From: RBC074 sp964470555
Lineage (GTDB): Bacteria; Acidobacteriota; Blastocatellia; RBC074
Assembly (NCBI GenBank): GCA_964470555.1
Contig: CAYYDG010000009.1
Coordinates: 1 to 64,000 of the forward strand
Reading direction: 5' to 3'
DNA: 64,000 nucleotides
This document shows, piece after piece, positions 52,418 through 61,158 of the stretch. A model generated the notes under the pieces. It did not search any database. It saw only the letters and a list, made by a program, of their open reading frames with translations, and was not told where the DNA came from. The number at the start of each line of letters is the position of its first letter. The first letter of the stretch is position 1. Position numbers and translations under genes: made by a program.

Positions 52418-52741
52418 ATGGAAAATCAATACGTTGAATTTCACGATGAAGGGTACTGGATTCACGGCACCCGCATTTCGCTGGACTCAATCGTGTATGC
52501 GTTTCGAGAAGGCTTATCGCCTGAAACGATTGCCCGCGATTGTTTTCCTTCGCTCCGGCTGGAGCAGGTTTACGGCGCTATTGCCTACTATCTCGGCCAT
52601 CAGGCAGACATAGATGAGTACTTGCTGCGGGTGGCGGAAATGGCTGAGCAATTACGCCAACAGTTGCGCGCTGCCGAGCCTGAGTACTACGCCAAAATCG
52701 CCAAGGCCCGGCAAGAGTTGGCGCAAGCGAGCCATGCATGA
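52418..52741 (+). CDS. DUF433-type antitoxin
   Basis: ATG 52418 follows AGGAGG; GTG 52415 would be too close. 107 residues. DUF433 winged-helix core: HDEGYWIHGTRISLDSIVYAFREGLSPETIARDCFPSLRLEQVYGAIAYYLGH. The rest is a helical C-terminal tail. DUF433 proteins are usually antitoxins of PIN-like DUF5615 toxins, and such a gene overlaps the stop by 4 bp. Confidence 0.9.
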   Translation: MENQYVEFHDEGYWIHGTRISLDSIVYAFREGLSPETIARDCFPSLRLEQVYGAIAYYLGHQADIDEYLLRVAEMAEQLRQQLRAAEPEYYAKIAKARQELAQASHA

Positions 52742-53090
52742 AAATCCGCTACCAAGCCGACAACGATCTGAACCGCGCGATTGTGGAGGCAATCTGGCGT
52801 CTTGAGCCACGGATTGATTTTCGATCCGCGCAGGCGGCCAAGCTTGACGGCGTGCCTGATGACATAATGTGTTGGCGCGTGCGGCAGCGGAACAACGCAT
52901 CCTGGTTTCCCATGACATGAAAACCATGCCGCGTCATTTCGCCGAATTTTTGCAAACGTCCACCAGCTCGGGAGTCTTGATCGCTTCGCAAAGCCTTGCA
53001 CGCGGGAAAGTCGTTGATGATTTGCTTTTGCTCTGGATGGTTGATAACGCGGAGGATTGGGTAAATCGCATTCGCATACTTCCACTTTGA
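52738..53090 (+). pseudogene. DUF5615 PIN-like toxin, frameshifted
   Basis: The first frame (52738 to about 52864) reads MKIRYQADNDLNRAIVEAIW...KLDGVPDD. The family then expects an acidic helix and SHD motif, which appear in another frame from 52869: LARAAAEQRILVSHDMKTMPRHF, through to the stop at 53090. Overall length is 353 nt, one base short of a whole number of codons, so a 1-nt deletion (or 2-nt insertion) near 52864-52869 separates the halves. Without correction the first frame ends at 52920 after 60 residues. The toxin is probably inactive, unless it is an assembly error or a recoding site. The stop is 4 bp from the aspartokinase start. Confidence 0.85.
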
Positions 53091-53094
53091 TTTT

Positions 53095-54507
53095 ATGTTG
53101 ATCGTAATGAAATTCGGCGGCACTTCCGTCGGGAATGCCGAACGCATCGCGCAAGCGGCAGAGCTTGCCGTCAAAAGCGCGAAAGAAGGTCACAAGGTTG
53201 TCGTTGTCACTTCGGCGATGAGCGGCGTGACGAACAAGCTGATCGCTGCAGCGCAAAACGCTGTTGCGGGTGAGTATCACAAAACAGTCAGCGATGAATT
53301 GCACGAACCGCATCGGCAGGCTGTGCATCAGTTGATGCCGACTGAAGCCGCGCGACGCCGCGAAGCTCTGGAATCGTTGCGGCAACGCTTTGAGCGGTTT
53401 GAAACCCTTTGCAAAGGGCTGACGATGGTGCGTGAACTGACGCCGCGCACGTTGGACGCGATTTCGGGAATGGGCGAAATGCTCTGCGCGCCGATTCTGG
53501 CCGGTGCAATTGCCGAACGCGGCGTGGTTTCGCGTTCGATTGAAGCCACGGAGTTGATTGTCACAGACGATCAATTCGGCCAGGCCGAACCGTTGATGGA
53601 TGAAACTCGGCAGCAAACGCGCGACAAACTGTTGCCGCTGCTGGAAGCCGGAGAAATTCCGGTTGTCACGGGCTTCATTGCCGCAACCAAAGAAGGCGTG
53701 CAAACGACGCTCGGTCGCGGAGGTTCGGATTACACGGCTTCGATTTTGGGCGCGGCTTTGGATGCTGATGAAGTCTGGATTTGGACAGATGTCAACGGCG
53801 TCATGACGGCCAATCCCAACGAAGTTCCGGAAGCGCGCACGATGCGCGAAATCAGTTACAGCGAAGCTTCGGAACTGGCGTATTACGGCGCAAAGGTATT
53901 GCATCACAAAACCATCCTGCCTGCGTTCAAACAGAACATTCCGGTTTTGATTTTGAACAGCTTTCAACCAACGGACACAGGCACGCGAGTCAGCGTTACA
54001 GGCCATCCGTCGTCGCGTGGAGTCAAAGCCGTCACTTCGATTCGCAACGTCAGCTTGATCGCCATCAGCGGCAAAGGCATGCAGGGAATTCCAGGCATTG
54101 CGGCGAAAACCTTTGACGCCGTTGCCGCCGAACGCGCGAACATTCTGATGATTTCGCAGGCGTCGTCGGAAAATAATCTGTGTTTCGTCGTCAACAGTTC
54201 CGAAGCGGCTCGTGTGGTCAAAGCATTGCGCGCTTCGCTGGAACTCGACCTGCTGCAAAACCACATCGAAGACATCACGATTGACGATTCGATTGCGGTC
54301 GTTGCCGCCGTCGGCGACCGTATGCAAGGCGCTCCGGGCATTGCCGGAAAAGTCTTTGGCGCATTGGGCACGGTGGGCGTCAACGTCATTGCCATTTCGC
54401 AAGGTTCTTCGGAACGCAACATCTCGTTCATCGTCGGCGAAAAAGACGCCGCCGAAGCCGTCCGCGCCATTCATCGCGCGTTTGAATTGGATAAACCCGC
54501 TCAATAA
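53095..54507 (+). CDS. lysC: Aspartokinase
   Basis: 470 residues. N-terminal kinase domain with MKFGGTSVGNAERI (about 5-18), VVTSAMSGVTNKLI, GRGGSDYTASILGAALDADEVWIWTDVNGVMTANP (about 202-240) and SYSEASELAYYGAKVLHHK. Two C-terminal ACT domains follow (about 315-465; ISGKGMQGIPGIAAKTFDA and GDRMQGAPGIAGKVFGALG). It phosphorylates aspartate in the first step to Lys, Thr and Met, and the ACT domains imply feedback control. The mono-functional form differs from ThrA/MetL. The symbol is by function; the isozyme class cannot be told. ATG 53095 lacks a clear ribosome site, and GTA-ATG four codons later is an alternative. Confidence 0.94.
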   Translation: MLIVMKFGGTSVGNAERIAQAAELAVKSAKEGHKVVVVTSAMSGVTNKLIAAAQNAVAGEYHKTVSDELHEPHRQAVHQLMPTEAARRREALESLRQRFERFETLCKGLTMVRELTPRTLDAISGMGEMLCAPILAGAIAERGVVSRSIEATELIVTDDQFGQAEPLMDETRQQTRDKLLPLLEAGEIPVVTGFIAATKEGVQTTLGRGGSDYTASILGAALDADEVWIWTDVNGVMTANPNEVPEARTMREISYSEASELAYYGAKVLHHKTILPAFKQNIPVLILNSFQPTDTGTRVSVTGHPSSRGVKAVTSIRNVSLIAISGKGMQGIPGIAAKTFDAVAAERANILMISQASSENNLCFVVNSSEAARVVKALRASLELDLLQNHIEDITIDDSIAVVAAVGDRMQGAPGIAGKVFGALGTVGVNVIAISQGSSERNISFIVGEKDAAEAVRAIHRAFELDKPAQ

Positions 54508-54509
54508 CA

Positions 54510-54584
54510 AAGTGCTGAGGACTGGGTGCTGAGGACTGAGCAGTTGCCTTGTTCTCATCACTCAGTCCTCAGCACTCAGCACTT
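54510..54584. repeat. Heptamer-type hairpin between aspartokinase and thrC
   Basis: GTGCTGAGGACTGAG (54526-54540) pairs exactly with CTCAGTCCTCAGCAC (54561-54575). An outer AAGTGCTGAG (54510-54519) pairs with CTCAGCACTT (54575-54584 region) leaving a 6-nt bulge. Built from 7-nt units (GTGCTGA, GGACTGR). Fills the gap and ends 6 bp before thrC, so it may affect thrC translation. Confidence 0.65.
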
Positions 54585-54590
54585 CTACTT

Positions 54591-55907
54591 ATGCCTTCTC
54601 TTCGCTGTCTCAATTGCCAAACCGAATTTCCGACCGCCTCGCGAATCTACACTTGTTCAAATTGCTCCGGCCTGCTGGATGTCGTTTACGAAGTGAACGA
54701 GTTTTCCGGGGAACGCCTGATGAGCGTTTGGGATTGGCGACGTGCGTCGCCCAAAGCCATTGACCAAAGCGGCGTCTGGCGATTCCGCGAACTGCTGCCC
54801 GAAGCCGACGACGCCGACATCATCACCTTGACCGAAGGCAACACGCAGATTTGGGACGCGCCGCGTTCGGCCAGCTTTGCCGGGATGAATCGGTTGGCGT
54901 TCAAACATCTGGGGATGAATCCGACCGGATCGTTCAAGGATTTGGGAATGACGACCGGCATTACCCAAGCCAAACGCTTGGGGGCAACCAGCGTCGCCTG
55001 CGCCAGTACGGGCAACACGTCGGCTTCGATGGCGGCGTATGCGGCGCGCGCGGGAATGAAATCATTCGTGTTTATTCCTTCGGGACAGATTGCGCTCGGC
55101 AAATTGTCGCAAGCGCTCGATTACGGTTCGCAGGTCTTGCAGCTTGAGGGCGATTTTGACGATGCCATGCGACTGGTCAGAGAAATTGCCAATGAAACTC
55201 CGATCTATTTGCTAAATTCGGTCAACCCGTTTCGACTGGAAGGGCAGAAGACAATTGCTTTTGAGTTGCTGCAACAGCGCGGTTGGCAAGCTCCGGATCG
55301 CATTGTTGTCCCGGGGGGAAATCTCGGCAATTCATCGGCAATTGCCAAAGGGCTGCACGAATTGCTGGAACGCGGTGTCATTGAAAAGATGCCTAAGATC
55401 ACCATTATCCAGGCAGAAGGCGCGAATCCTCTTTACCGGCATTGGGGGCGGAGTCGTGAGCTTGAGGATGTGAATTTCGAACCGTTGCCAAATGCGTTTA
55501 CGTTGGCCACGGCGATCAAAATTGGCAATCCGGTTTCCTGGCCGAAAGCCATGCGCGCGTTGCGTTGGTCAGGCGGCGAAGTCGAATCGGTCAACGAGCA
55601 GGAAATTGCCGACGCCAAAGCCGTCATTGGCAGCGACGGCATCGGTTGCGAACCGGCTTCCGCCGTCACGTTGGCCGGAATCAAAAAGCTGGTTGCCGCC
55701 GGAACGATTCAGCCTGAAGAAGACCTCGTTGCCATTTTGACCGGCCACGTGTTGAAAGACCCGGATTACACGGTCAATTATCATCGTGCATCGCTGAGTT
55801 ACACGGACAAATCCGGCCAGAAAATCGAACTGCAATCCAACTACGCCAACGCTTTTACGCAAGTCCCTGCTCGCCGCGATGCCATCCTGAAAGCGTTGGG
55901 TTACTGA
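54591..55907 (+). CDS. thrC: Threonine synthase
   Basis: 438 residues from ATG 54591; upstream in-frame TTG (54549) lies in the hairpin repeat. N-terminal zinc-ribbon (about 5-26, CLNCQTEF and CSNCSGLLDV). PLP-binding Lys in MNPTGSFKDLGM (about residue 109), ACASTGNTSASMAAYAARAG, and phosphate-binding VPGGNLGNSSAIAKG. It converts O-phosphohomoserine to threonine. No homoserine kinase or dehydrogenase gene is in the window. No canonical Shine-Dalgarno, with the hairpin element immediately upstream. Confidence 0.94.
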   Translation: MPSLRCLNCQTEFPTASRIYTCSNCSGLLDVVYEVNEFSGERLMSVWDWRRASPKAIDQSGVWRFRELLPEADDADIITLTEGNTQIWDAPRSASFAGMNRLAFKHLGMNPTGSFKDLGMTTGITQAKRLGATSVACASTGNTSASMAAYAARAGMKSFVFIPSGQIALGKLSQALDYGSQVLQLEGDFDDAMRLVREIANETPIYLLNSVNPFRLEGQKTIAFELLQQRGWQAPDRIVVPGGNLGNSSAIAKGLHELLERGVIEKMPKITIIQAEGANPLYRHWGRSRELEDVNFEPLPNAFTLATAIKIGNPVSWPKAMRALRWSGGEVESVNEQEIADAKAVIGSDGIGCEPASAVTLAGIKKLVAAGTIQPEEDLVAILTGHVLKDPDYTVNYHRASLSYTDKSGQKIELQSNYANAFTQVPARRDAILKALGY

Positions 55908-55936
55908 ACCGTCAAAGAAAATCATCAATCTGTTGG

Positions 55937-55965
55937 CGCTGACCGTGCAGTTTTGCCGGTCAGCG
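55937..55965 (+). other. Hairpin downstream of thrC
   Basis: CGCTGACCG / CGGTCAGCG (9 bp) with an 11-nt loop, no T-run. Could be a weak or Rho-assisted terminator for thrC, or a leader structure for the SDR gene. Confidence 0.45.
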
Positions 55966-56035
55966 TGTACGATGCGTTTACAGTTGGTAAAACCAAGCCG
56001 ATCTGGCGAAAACTTCTGCGAAAGTAACGAAAACC

Positions 56036-56866
56036 ATGACTCATTCTGAATTGTTGAAGATGTACGACTTCACGGGGCGTTCGGTGGTGATTACCGGAGG
56101 AACCGGCGTTCTGTGTCGCGCTATGGCAAAAGCGCTGGTTGGATGTGGCGCGAACGTTGCGATTCTGGCGCGTAACCCGGAAAAAGGCGAAGCGTTGTTG
56201 ACCGACATCGAAGGGCCGGGACGCGCGATTATCGTTCCGGGCGATGTGCTTCAGACGGACACCTTGCAGGAAGCCGTCAAAACAGTTCTCGAAGAATTCG
56301 GTCGCATTGACGGATTGATCAACGGCGCGGGGGGCAACAGTCCCGAAGCCACAACGCGGCCTGATCTGACGTTTTTCAATTTGCCGGAACAGGCGTTGCG
56401 GTATGTGTTTGATCTGAACATGCTGGGAACGATTTTGCCTTGCCAGATTTTCGGTCGGCAGATGGCGGAACAAGGCGAAGGCGTCATCCTCAACGTTTCT
56501 TCGATGAGCGCCGTGCGCCCGTTGACTCGCGTGATCGGATATTCGGCGGCAAAGGCCGGAATCAACAACTTCACGCAGTGGTTGGCCGTGCATCTGGCGC
56601 AGCAGTATTCGCCGCGACTTCGCGTGAATGCCGTTGCGCCGGGCTTTTTCCTGACCGAACAAAACCGTTCATTGCTGACCAATCCGCCGACCGGCGAATT
56701 GACGGCGCGCGGGCAAAGCATCATTGCGCACACGCCTATGGGACGTTTTGGCGATCCCGAAGATTTGCTGGGCGCAGTGCTTTGGTTGATGTCGCCCGCT
56801 TCGGCGTTTGTCACGGGAATCGTCGTTCCGGTGGACGGCGGGTTTTCGGCATTTGGCGGCGTTTGA
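56036..56866 (+). CDS. SDR oxidoreductase, D-mannonate oxidoreductase-like
   Basis: 276 residues. Rossmann TGGTGVLCRAMAKAL (TGxxxGxG variant, about 20-34), NGAGGNSPEAT (NAG-type), catalytic Ser in NVSSMSAVRP, YSAAKAG (Tyr/Lys) and C-terminal VVPVDGGFSAFGGV. The insert around the nucleotide site and the length fit the SDR-type fructuronate/mannonate oxidoreductases of hexuronate catabolism, but no uxuA or uxaC is adjacent, so this is tentative. Cytoplasmic. The next gene begins 18 bp downstream with its own GAGGTGA. Confidence 0.88.
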   Translation: MTHSELLKMYDFTGRSVVITGGTGVLCRAMAKALVGCGANVAILARNPEKGEALLTDIEGPGRAIIVPGDVLQTDTLQEAVKTVLEEFGRIDGLINGAGGNSPEATTRPDLTFFNLPEQALRYVFDLNMLGTILPCQIFGRQMAEQGEGVILNVSSMSAVRPLTRVIGYSAAKAGINNFTQWLAVHLAQQYSPRLRVNAVAPGFFLTEQNRSLLTNPPTGELTARGQSIIAHTPMGRFGDPEDLLGAVLWLMSPASAFVTGIVVPVDGGFSAFGGV

Positions 56867-56884
56867 AAATTACGAGGTGATTCC

Positions 56885-58165
56885 ATGCTGACTGGATTGA
56901 TTGGCAGAGGCTACACAGACAAATTTCTTTCTGAAACTGAAACCCGCGATTTGATGGCGGCTGCGTTGTCGCAGGCAAAGCTCGACGGCAAACGTGTCAT
57001 CATCATCATTCCCGACGGTACGCGAACTGCTCCCATTGGCCAGATGTTCCGGCTGTTTCACGAATTGCTGGGGGAAAACGTCGCCGCACTGGATTACTTG
57101 ATCGCGCTTGGCACGCACCAACCAATGAGCGAAGAAGCGATCAACGAGCGAATCGGCGTTACCGCCGAAGAGCGCGCAACCAAATACGCCAAGGTCAAAA
57201 TCTTCAATCACTATTGGGAATTGCCGGAAACCTTTGTTGAACTCGGCGTGATCTCGAAAGAAGAAATCGCCCAGATCAGCGATGGGCTGCTGAACGAAGC
57301 CGTCAATGTGAAGTTGAACAAGCTGGTCTTTGATTACGACCAGATCATCATTTGCGGCCCGACTTTTCCGCACGAAGTCGTAGGCTTTTCCGGCGGCAAC
57401 AAATACTTTTTTCCGGGAATCAGCGCGGGTGAAGTCATCAACTTTTCGCACTGGCTGGGCGCGCTGGTCACCAGTTACGAAACCATCGGCAAGAAGTACA
57501 CTGCGGTTCGCAAAGTGATTGATCGCGCCGCACAGTTCATCAACCATCCGAAACTGTGTTTCAGTTTGGTGGTCAAAGGCGAGAGCTTGGCTGGGCTGTA
57601 CATTGGTTCGCCCGAAGAAGCGTGGGAAGCCGCCAGCGACTTGTCTTCCAAGCTGCATATCGTCTGGACAGATCGCCGATACAATCGCGTGCTTTCGGTG
57701 ATGCCGAAACTGTACGACGACATCTGGACGGGTTCGAAAGGCATGTACAAGCTGGAGCCGGTTATTGCCGACGGAGGCGAAGTCATCATTTACGCGCCGC
57801 ACATTGACGAAATCAGTTATTCGCACGGCAAGATTCTGGATGAACTCGGCTATCACGTGCTGGAGTATTTCACCAAACAGTGGGACAAATTCAAACATTA
57901 TCCACTCGGCGTGGTCGCGCACAGCACGCATTTACGCGGCATTGGCACGTATGACGCCGAAACAGGCATCGAAAACCCGCGCATCAAAGTCACGCTGGCT
58001 ACTGGAGTTGCCCGCGAACGCTGTGAAAAATTGCAGTTGGGTTATCTCGATCCGGCCAGCATCAATCTGGACGAATGGCGTGGCAGGGAAGAAGAAGGCA
58101 TCTTGCTCGTTCCCAAAGCGGGCGAGATGTTGTATCGCCTGAAGCCGAAAGCGGCATCCGCCTGA
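56885..58165 (+). CDS. LarA-like (DUF2088) nickel-pincer-type racemase/epimerase family protein
   Basis: 426 residues. N-terminal DUF2088 fold: IIIIIPDGTRTAPIGQMFRLFHELL (about 38-62), ALGTHQPMSEEAINERIG, ICGPTFPHEVVGFSGGNKYFFPGISAGEVINFSHW (about 157-193). The GTHQPM and HEVVGFSGG motifs match lactate racemase LarA, in which these His residues hold the nickel-pincer cofactor. The substrate may be another 2-hydroxy acid or sugar acid; pairing with the mannonate-oxidoreductase-like SDR suggests an aldonate or uronate epimerase (inference). larB, larC and larE cofactor genes are not in the window. Confidence 0.88.
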   Translation: MLTGLIGRGYTDKFLSETETRDLMAAALSQAKLDGKRVIIIIPDGTRTAPIGQMFRLFHELLGENVAALDYLIALGTHQPMSEEAINERIGVTAEERATKYAKVKIFNHYWELPETFVELGVISKEEIAQISDGLLNEAVNVKLNKLVFDYDQIIICGPTFPHEVVGFSGGNKYFFPGISAGEVINFSHWLGALVTSYETIGKKYTAVRKVIDRAAQFINHPKLCFSLVVKGESLAGLYIGSPEEAWEAASDLSSKLHIVWTDRRYNRVLSVMPKLYDDIWTGSKGMYKLEPVIADGGEVIIYAPHIDEISYSHGKILDELGYHVLEYFTKQWDKFKHYPLGVVAHSTHLRGIGTYDAETGIENPRIKVTLATGVARERCEKLQLGYLDPASINLDEWRGREEEGILLVPKAGEMLYRLKPKAASA

Positions 58166-58198
58166 TTTGGGCAGCAGTAAAGAAACTCTGCCAGAAAA

Positions 58199-58723
58199 TC
58201 AGGGACGGCCTCCCGCCCGTATGACCTTCCCGCCAATTGCTTCCCAGGCATCCATGCCGCCCAGCAGCGCGCCCGGAGCTTCATACCCTGCCAGTGAAAA
58301 CAAGAATGCCGCACGGGCACTCGAATGTTCGGACGGTCAGGTGCAGTAACTGATCAATCGCTTATCGCGCGGCGGCTTAGGGTATTGCCCGGATTCGATT
58401 TGCTGAACCGACAGATTGATCGCGCCTTGTATGTGCGCCTGGGCGTATTCTTCGGCGGAGCGCACATCAACAATGACTGCTTTCCCAGCCGCCACAAGGC
58501 GTTTCAGTTCCTCCGCGCGAACGCGCGGCATCTTGTTTTCAAGCTCATGCGTGGCTTCATCGTGGCCGTGCGCTGCGTCGCTCGGCTGGCTGACCTGGCT
58601 CGATGGCGTGGGCTGCGACGTGCCGACTTGCACGGGAGGAGCCGCGTTGTCGCAGGCCAGAGTCAGGCAGACGGCAATCGCCAAAAAGATGAATTGTTTT
58701 CTCAGGTTTCCTTTGCTTTTCAT
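58199..58723 (-). CDS. Rhodanese-domain lipoprotein with in-frame TGA (candidate selenoprotein)
   Basis: From ATG 58723, MKSKGNLRKQFIFLAIAVCLTLAC is a lipoprotein signal with the lipobox Cys near residue 24 (LTLAC). The rhodanese domain begins at about residue 65 (RVRAEELKRLVAAGKAVIVDVRSAEEYAQAHIQGAINL). At SYCT the frame meets TGA (58337-58339), then continues PSEHSSARAAFLFSLAGYE, LLGGMDAWEAIGG and VIRAGGRP to a TGA at 58199. Relatives have YCxCPxE here, so the TGA replaces the second Cys. Read through, the protein has about 174 residues and a complete rhodanese fold; stopped at 58337 it lacks the active-site loop and last third. A SECIS-like hairpin lies 21 nt downstream. A simple TGC-to-TGA nonsense mutation is the alternative. 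Divergent from the molybdopterin enzyme gene. Confidence 0.65.
58304..58322 (-). promoter_or_regulatory. SECIS-like hairpin downstream of the in-frame TGA
   Basis: In the minus-strand mRNA GAGUGCC (58322-58316) pairs with GGCAUUC (58310-58304; one G-U pair) around the loop CGUGC. The loop begins 21 nt after the UGA and has G in its second position, as in bacterial SECIS elements. A 7-bp stem in GC-rich coding DNA can occur by chance. Confidence 0.4.
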
Positions 58724-58918
58724 TCGATTCTTGCTCTCCAATCGTTTCGTTAAAGATTGCAGCGGTTTTCTTGCTTGATGGGGACGCATTTTCTTTGCAT
58801 TGTTCAACAGTTTCATTACCACGCCCGAACCCGCCTGACAACACCGGCAGCAAAAACTAGATAAGCAGTTTGACTTGGCCGGCAAGCTCAGCTTGCGCAT
58901 TTTGGTCATAAATTTCGA

Positions 58919-58975
58919 CAGGATTAACGAGATTTTTCAGGATGTTTTCGTTATCCTGACGGCCTTGTTAATCCT
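58919..58975. repeat. Nested inverted repeat of the CAGGATTAAC type
   Basis: AGGATTAAC (58920-58928) pairs with GTTAATCCT (58967-58975), and CAGGAT (58938-58943) pairs with ATCCTG (58953-58958). It resembles a dispersed palindromic repeat I associate with several environmental phyla. It ends about 10 bp before the ribosome site of the next gene. Confidence 0.6.
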
Positions 58976-58996
58976 TTTCGTTTTTCAGGAGAAGTT

Positions 58997-61135
58997 ATGT
59001 CCACAGATATATCTGCCAATGGATCCTCTCTCAAAGTCATTCGTGGCGCCTGTCCGCATGATTGCCCTGACACCTGTGCGCTGGTCACCACAGTCGAAAA
59101 TGGCACAGCCATCAAGGTCAAAGGTGCAGAAGATCATCCGACAACCAATGGGTTTCTTTGCACGAAGGTCAATCGCTACCTGGAACGCACCTACAGCCCG
59201 CAGCGCGTGCTGTACCCGATGAAGCGCGTCGGCGAAAAAGGTAAAGGCATTTTCACGCGCATCAGTTGGGACGAGGCGCTGGACACCATCGCCGCCAGGT
59301 TCAAGGAAATCGCCGCCGACGATCCGCAAGCGATTCAACCGTACAGTTACGCCGGAACGATGGGCCTGGTGCAGGGCGAAAGCATGGATCGCCGCTTCTT
59401 TCATAAGCTCGGCGCTTCGCTGCTGGATCGAACCATCTGCGCTTCGGCGGGAGCCGCCGGTTACAAAGCCACCATCGGTTTGAGCATGGGAACCGACCCC
59501 GAACGCTTCAACGAAGCCAAGCTGATTTTGATCTGGGGATCGAACACGATCACGTCGAACGTTCACCTGTGGCCGAAGATTCTGGAAGCGCAACGCAATG
59601 GCGCACGCATCATCGCCATTGATCCTTATCGTAGTTTGACCGCCGAAAAATGCGATCAGCACATCGCACCACTGCCGGGAACCGATGGCGCGCTGGCGTT
59701 GGCAATGATGCACGTCATCATCAAAGAAAACCTGATTGACGCCGATTACATTGAAAAATATACGCTCGGTTTTGAACTGCTGCGCGAACGAGTGATGGAG
59801 TATCCGCCGTCAAAAGTCGCCAAAATCACGGGACTCGACGAAACGACAATCGTCAATCTGGCGCGCGAATATGCGACGACCAAACCTTCGATCATTCGGT
59901 TGAATTACGGCATGCAGCGTCACGCTGGTGGAGGCATGGCTGTTCGCACGGTCGCTTGTTTGCCTGCGCTGATTGGCGTTTGGCGAGACGCTGCCGGAGG
60001 AATGCTGCTTTCGACTTCCGGCACGTTCGGTATGAACACGACGGCGCTGGCTCGACCCGATTTGATCTGGAACAGTCCGCGCACAATCAATATGTCTGCC
60101 ATCGGCGACGCCCTGACGGGCTTTCAGCGTGTGCAGAAATTCAATGCGCAAGGAGCGCCGACTGAAACTTTAGAACCGCTTGATCCGCCTGTGCGCGCGA
60201 TTTACGTCTACAATTCCAATCCCGTAGCCGTCGCGCCCGATTCGCGCAAAGTCATTGCCGGATTCCAGCGCGAAGACCTTTTCACCGTCGTTCACGAAAT
60301 TTTTCAAACCGATACGGCGGATTACGCGGACATCCTGTTGCCCGCAACGACGCAGCTTGAACAGTGGGATGTTCACAGAGCTTACGGGCACATGTACGTC
60401 GTGCTGAATCAACCCGCCATCGCGCCCATTGGCGAAGCCAAACCCAACAGCGAAGTCTTCCGTTTGTTGGCCGAACGGATGGGCTTCACCGACGATTGTT
60501 TCAAAGACTCTGACGAAGAGTTGATTCGCCAAGCCATCACCAGTCCGAACCCGCGTATGCAAGGCATCACGCTGGAAGAGTTGAAGGAAAAAGGTTGGCA
60601 ACGGTTGAACGTGCCCGAACGCTTTGCGCCCTTTGCTGAAGGCAATTTCCCGACGCCTTCCGGCAAGTGCGAATTCTTCAGCGAAACCCTGGCCAGGCAG
60701 GGAATTGATCCGTTGCCGATGTACATTGCTCCGCGCGAAACCGTGCAGGATGCGCCGCAACTGGCGAAAAAATATCCGCTGGCCGTGATTTCTCCGCCCG
60801 CGCACAACTTCCTGAATTCGAGTTTTGCCAATTTGCCCAGCTTTGTGAAAGCCGAAAAAGAACCGTACCTGGACATTCATCCGAATGATGCCGGATTGCG
60901 CGGCATTAAAGACGGCGACCGCGTCCGCATCTTCAACGACCGTGGCGATTTCAAAGCCAAAGCCCGCGTCACCGACAAAGCCCGTTCCGGCGTCGTTGTC
61001 GCGCTTTCAGTCTGGTGGAAGAAGCTGACCTCTGACGGCTGCAATGCCAACGACGTGACTTCGCAAGGCCTGACCGATTTGGGAGCAGCGGCGACGTTTT
61101 ATGATGCTTTGGTTGAAGTTGAGTCAGTAAGTTAA
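58997..61135 (+). CDS. Molybdopterin-dependent oxidoreductase with N-terminal [4Fe-4S] site
   Basis: 712 residues; CAGGAG precedes ATG 58997. [4Fe-4S] Cys set in GACPHDCPDTC and GFLCTKV (about 16-55), then ISWDEALDTIAARF, the Mo-bis-MGD domain (LILIWGSNTITSNVHLWPKI, RIIAIDPYRSLTAEKCDQHIAPLPGTDGALALAMMH) and the C-terminal MGD-binding domain (IHPNDAGLRGIKDGDRVRIFNDRG). This is the biotin-sulfoxide/formate dehydrogenase superfamily (COG0243). The metal ligand position is not Sec; a Ser or Cys in the RTICASAG region is the best guess. No Tat signal, so probably cytoplasmic. No partner subunit genes adjacent. Confidence 0.92.
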   Translation: MSTDISANGSSLKVIRGACPHDCPDTCALVTTVENGTAIKVKGAEDHPTTNGFLCTKVNRYLERTYSPQRVLYPMKRVGEKGKGIFTRISWDEALDTIAARFKEIAADDPQAIQPYSYAGTMGLVQGESMDRRFFHKLGASLLDRTICASAGAAGYKATIGLSMGTDPERFNEAKLILIWGSNTITSNVHLWPKILEAQRNGARIIAIDPYRSLTAEKCDQHIAPLPGTDGALALAMMHVIIKENLIDADYIEKYTLGFELLRERVMEYPPSKVAKITGLDETTIVNLAREYATTKPSIIRLNYGMQRHAGGGMAVRTVACLPALIGVWRDAAGGMLLSTSGTFGMNTTALARPDLIWNSPRTINMSAIGDALTGFQRVQKFNAQGAPTETLEPLDPPVRAIYVYNSNPVAVAPDSRKVIAGFQREDLFTVVHEIFQTDTADYADILLPATTQLEQWDVHRAYGHMYVVLNQPAIAPIGEAKPNSEVFRLLAERMGFTDDCFKDSDEELIRQAITSPNPRMQGITLEELKEKGWQRLNVPERFAPFAEGNFPTPSGKCEFFSETLARQGIDPLPMYIAPRETVQDAPQLAKKYPLAVISPPAHNFLNSSFANLPSFVKAEKEPYLDIHPNDAGLRGIKDGDRVRIFNDRGDFKAKARVTDKARSGVVVALSVWWKKLTSDGCNANDVTSQGLTDLGAAATFYDALVEVESVS

Positions 61136-61158
61136 GCTAAATTGGAAAGGGGGATACT

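Noticed and set aside
58997..61135. Calling the molybdopterin enzyme formate dehydrogenase (fdhA) and linking it to selenocysteine
   Set aside because: The expected Sec/Cys-His motif of formate dehydrogenases was not found, and no partner subunits are adjacent.
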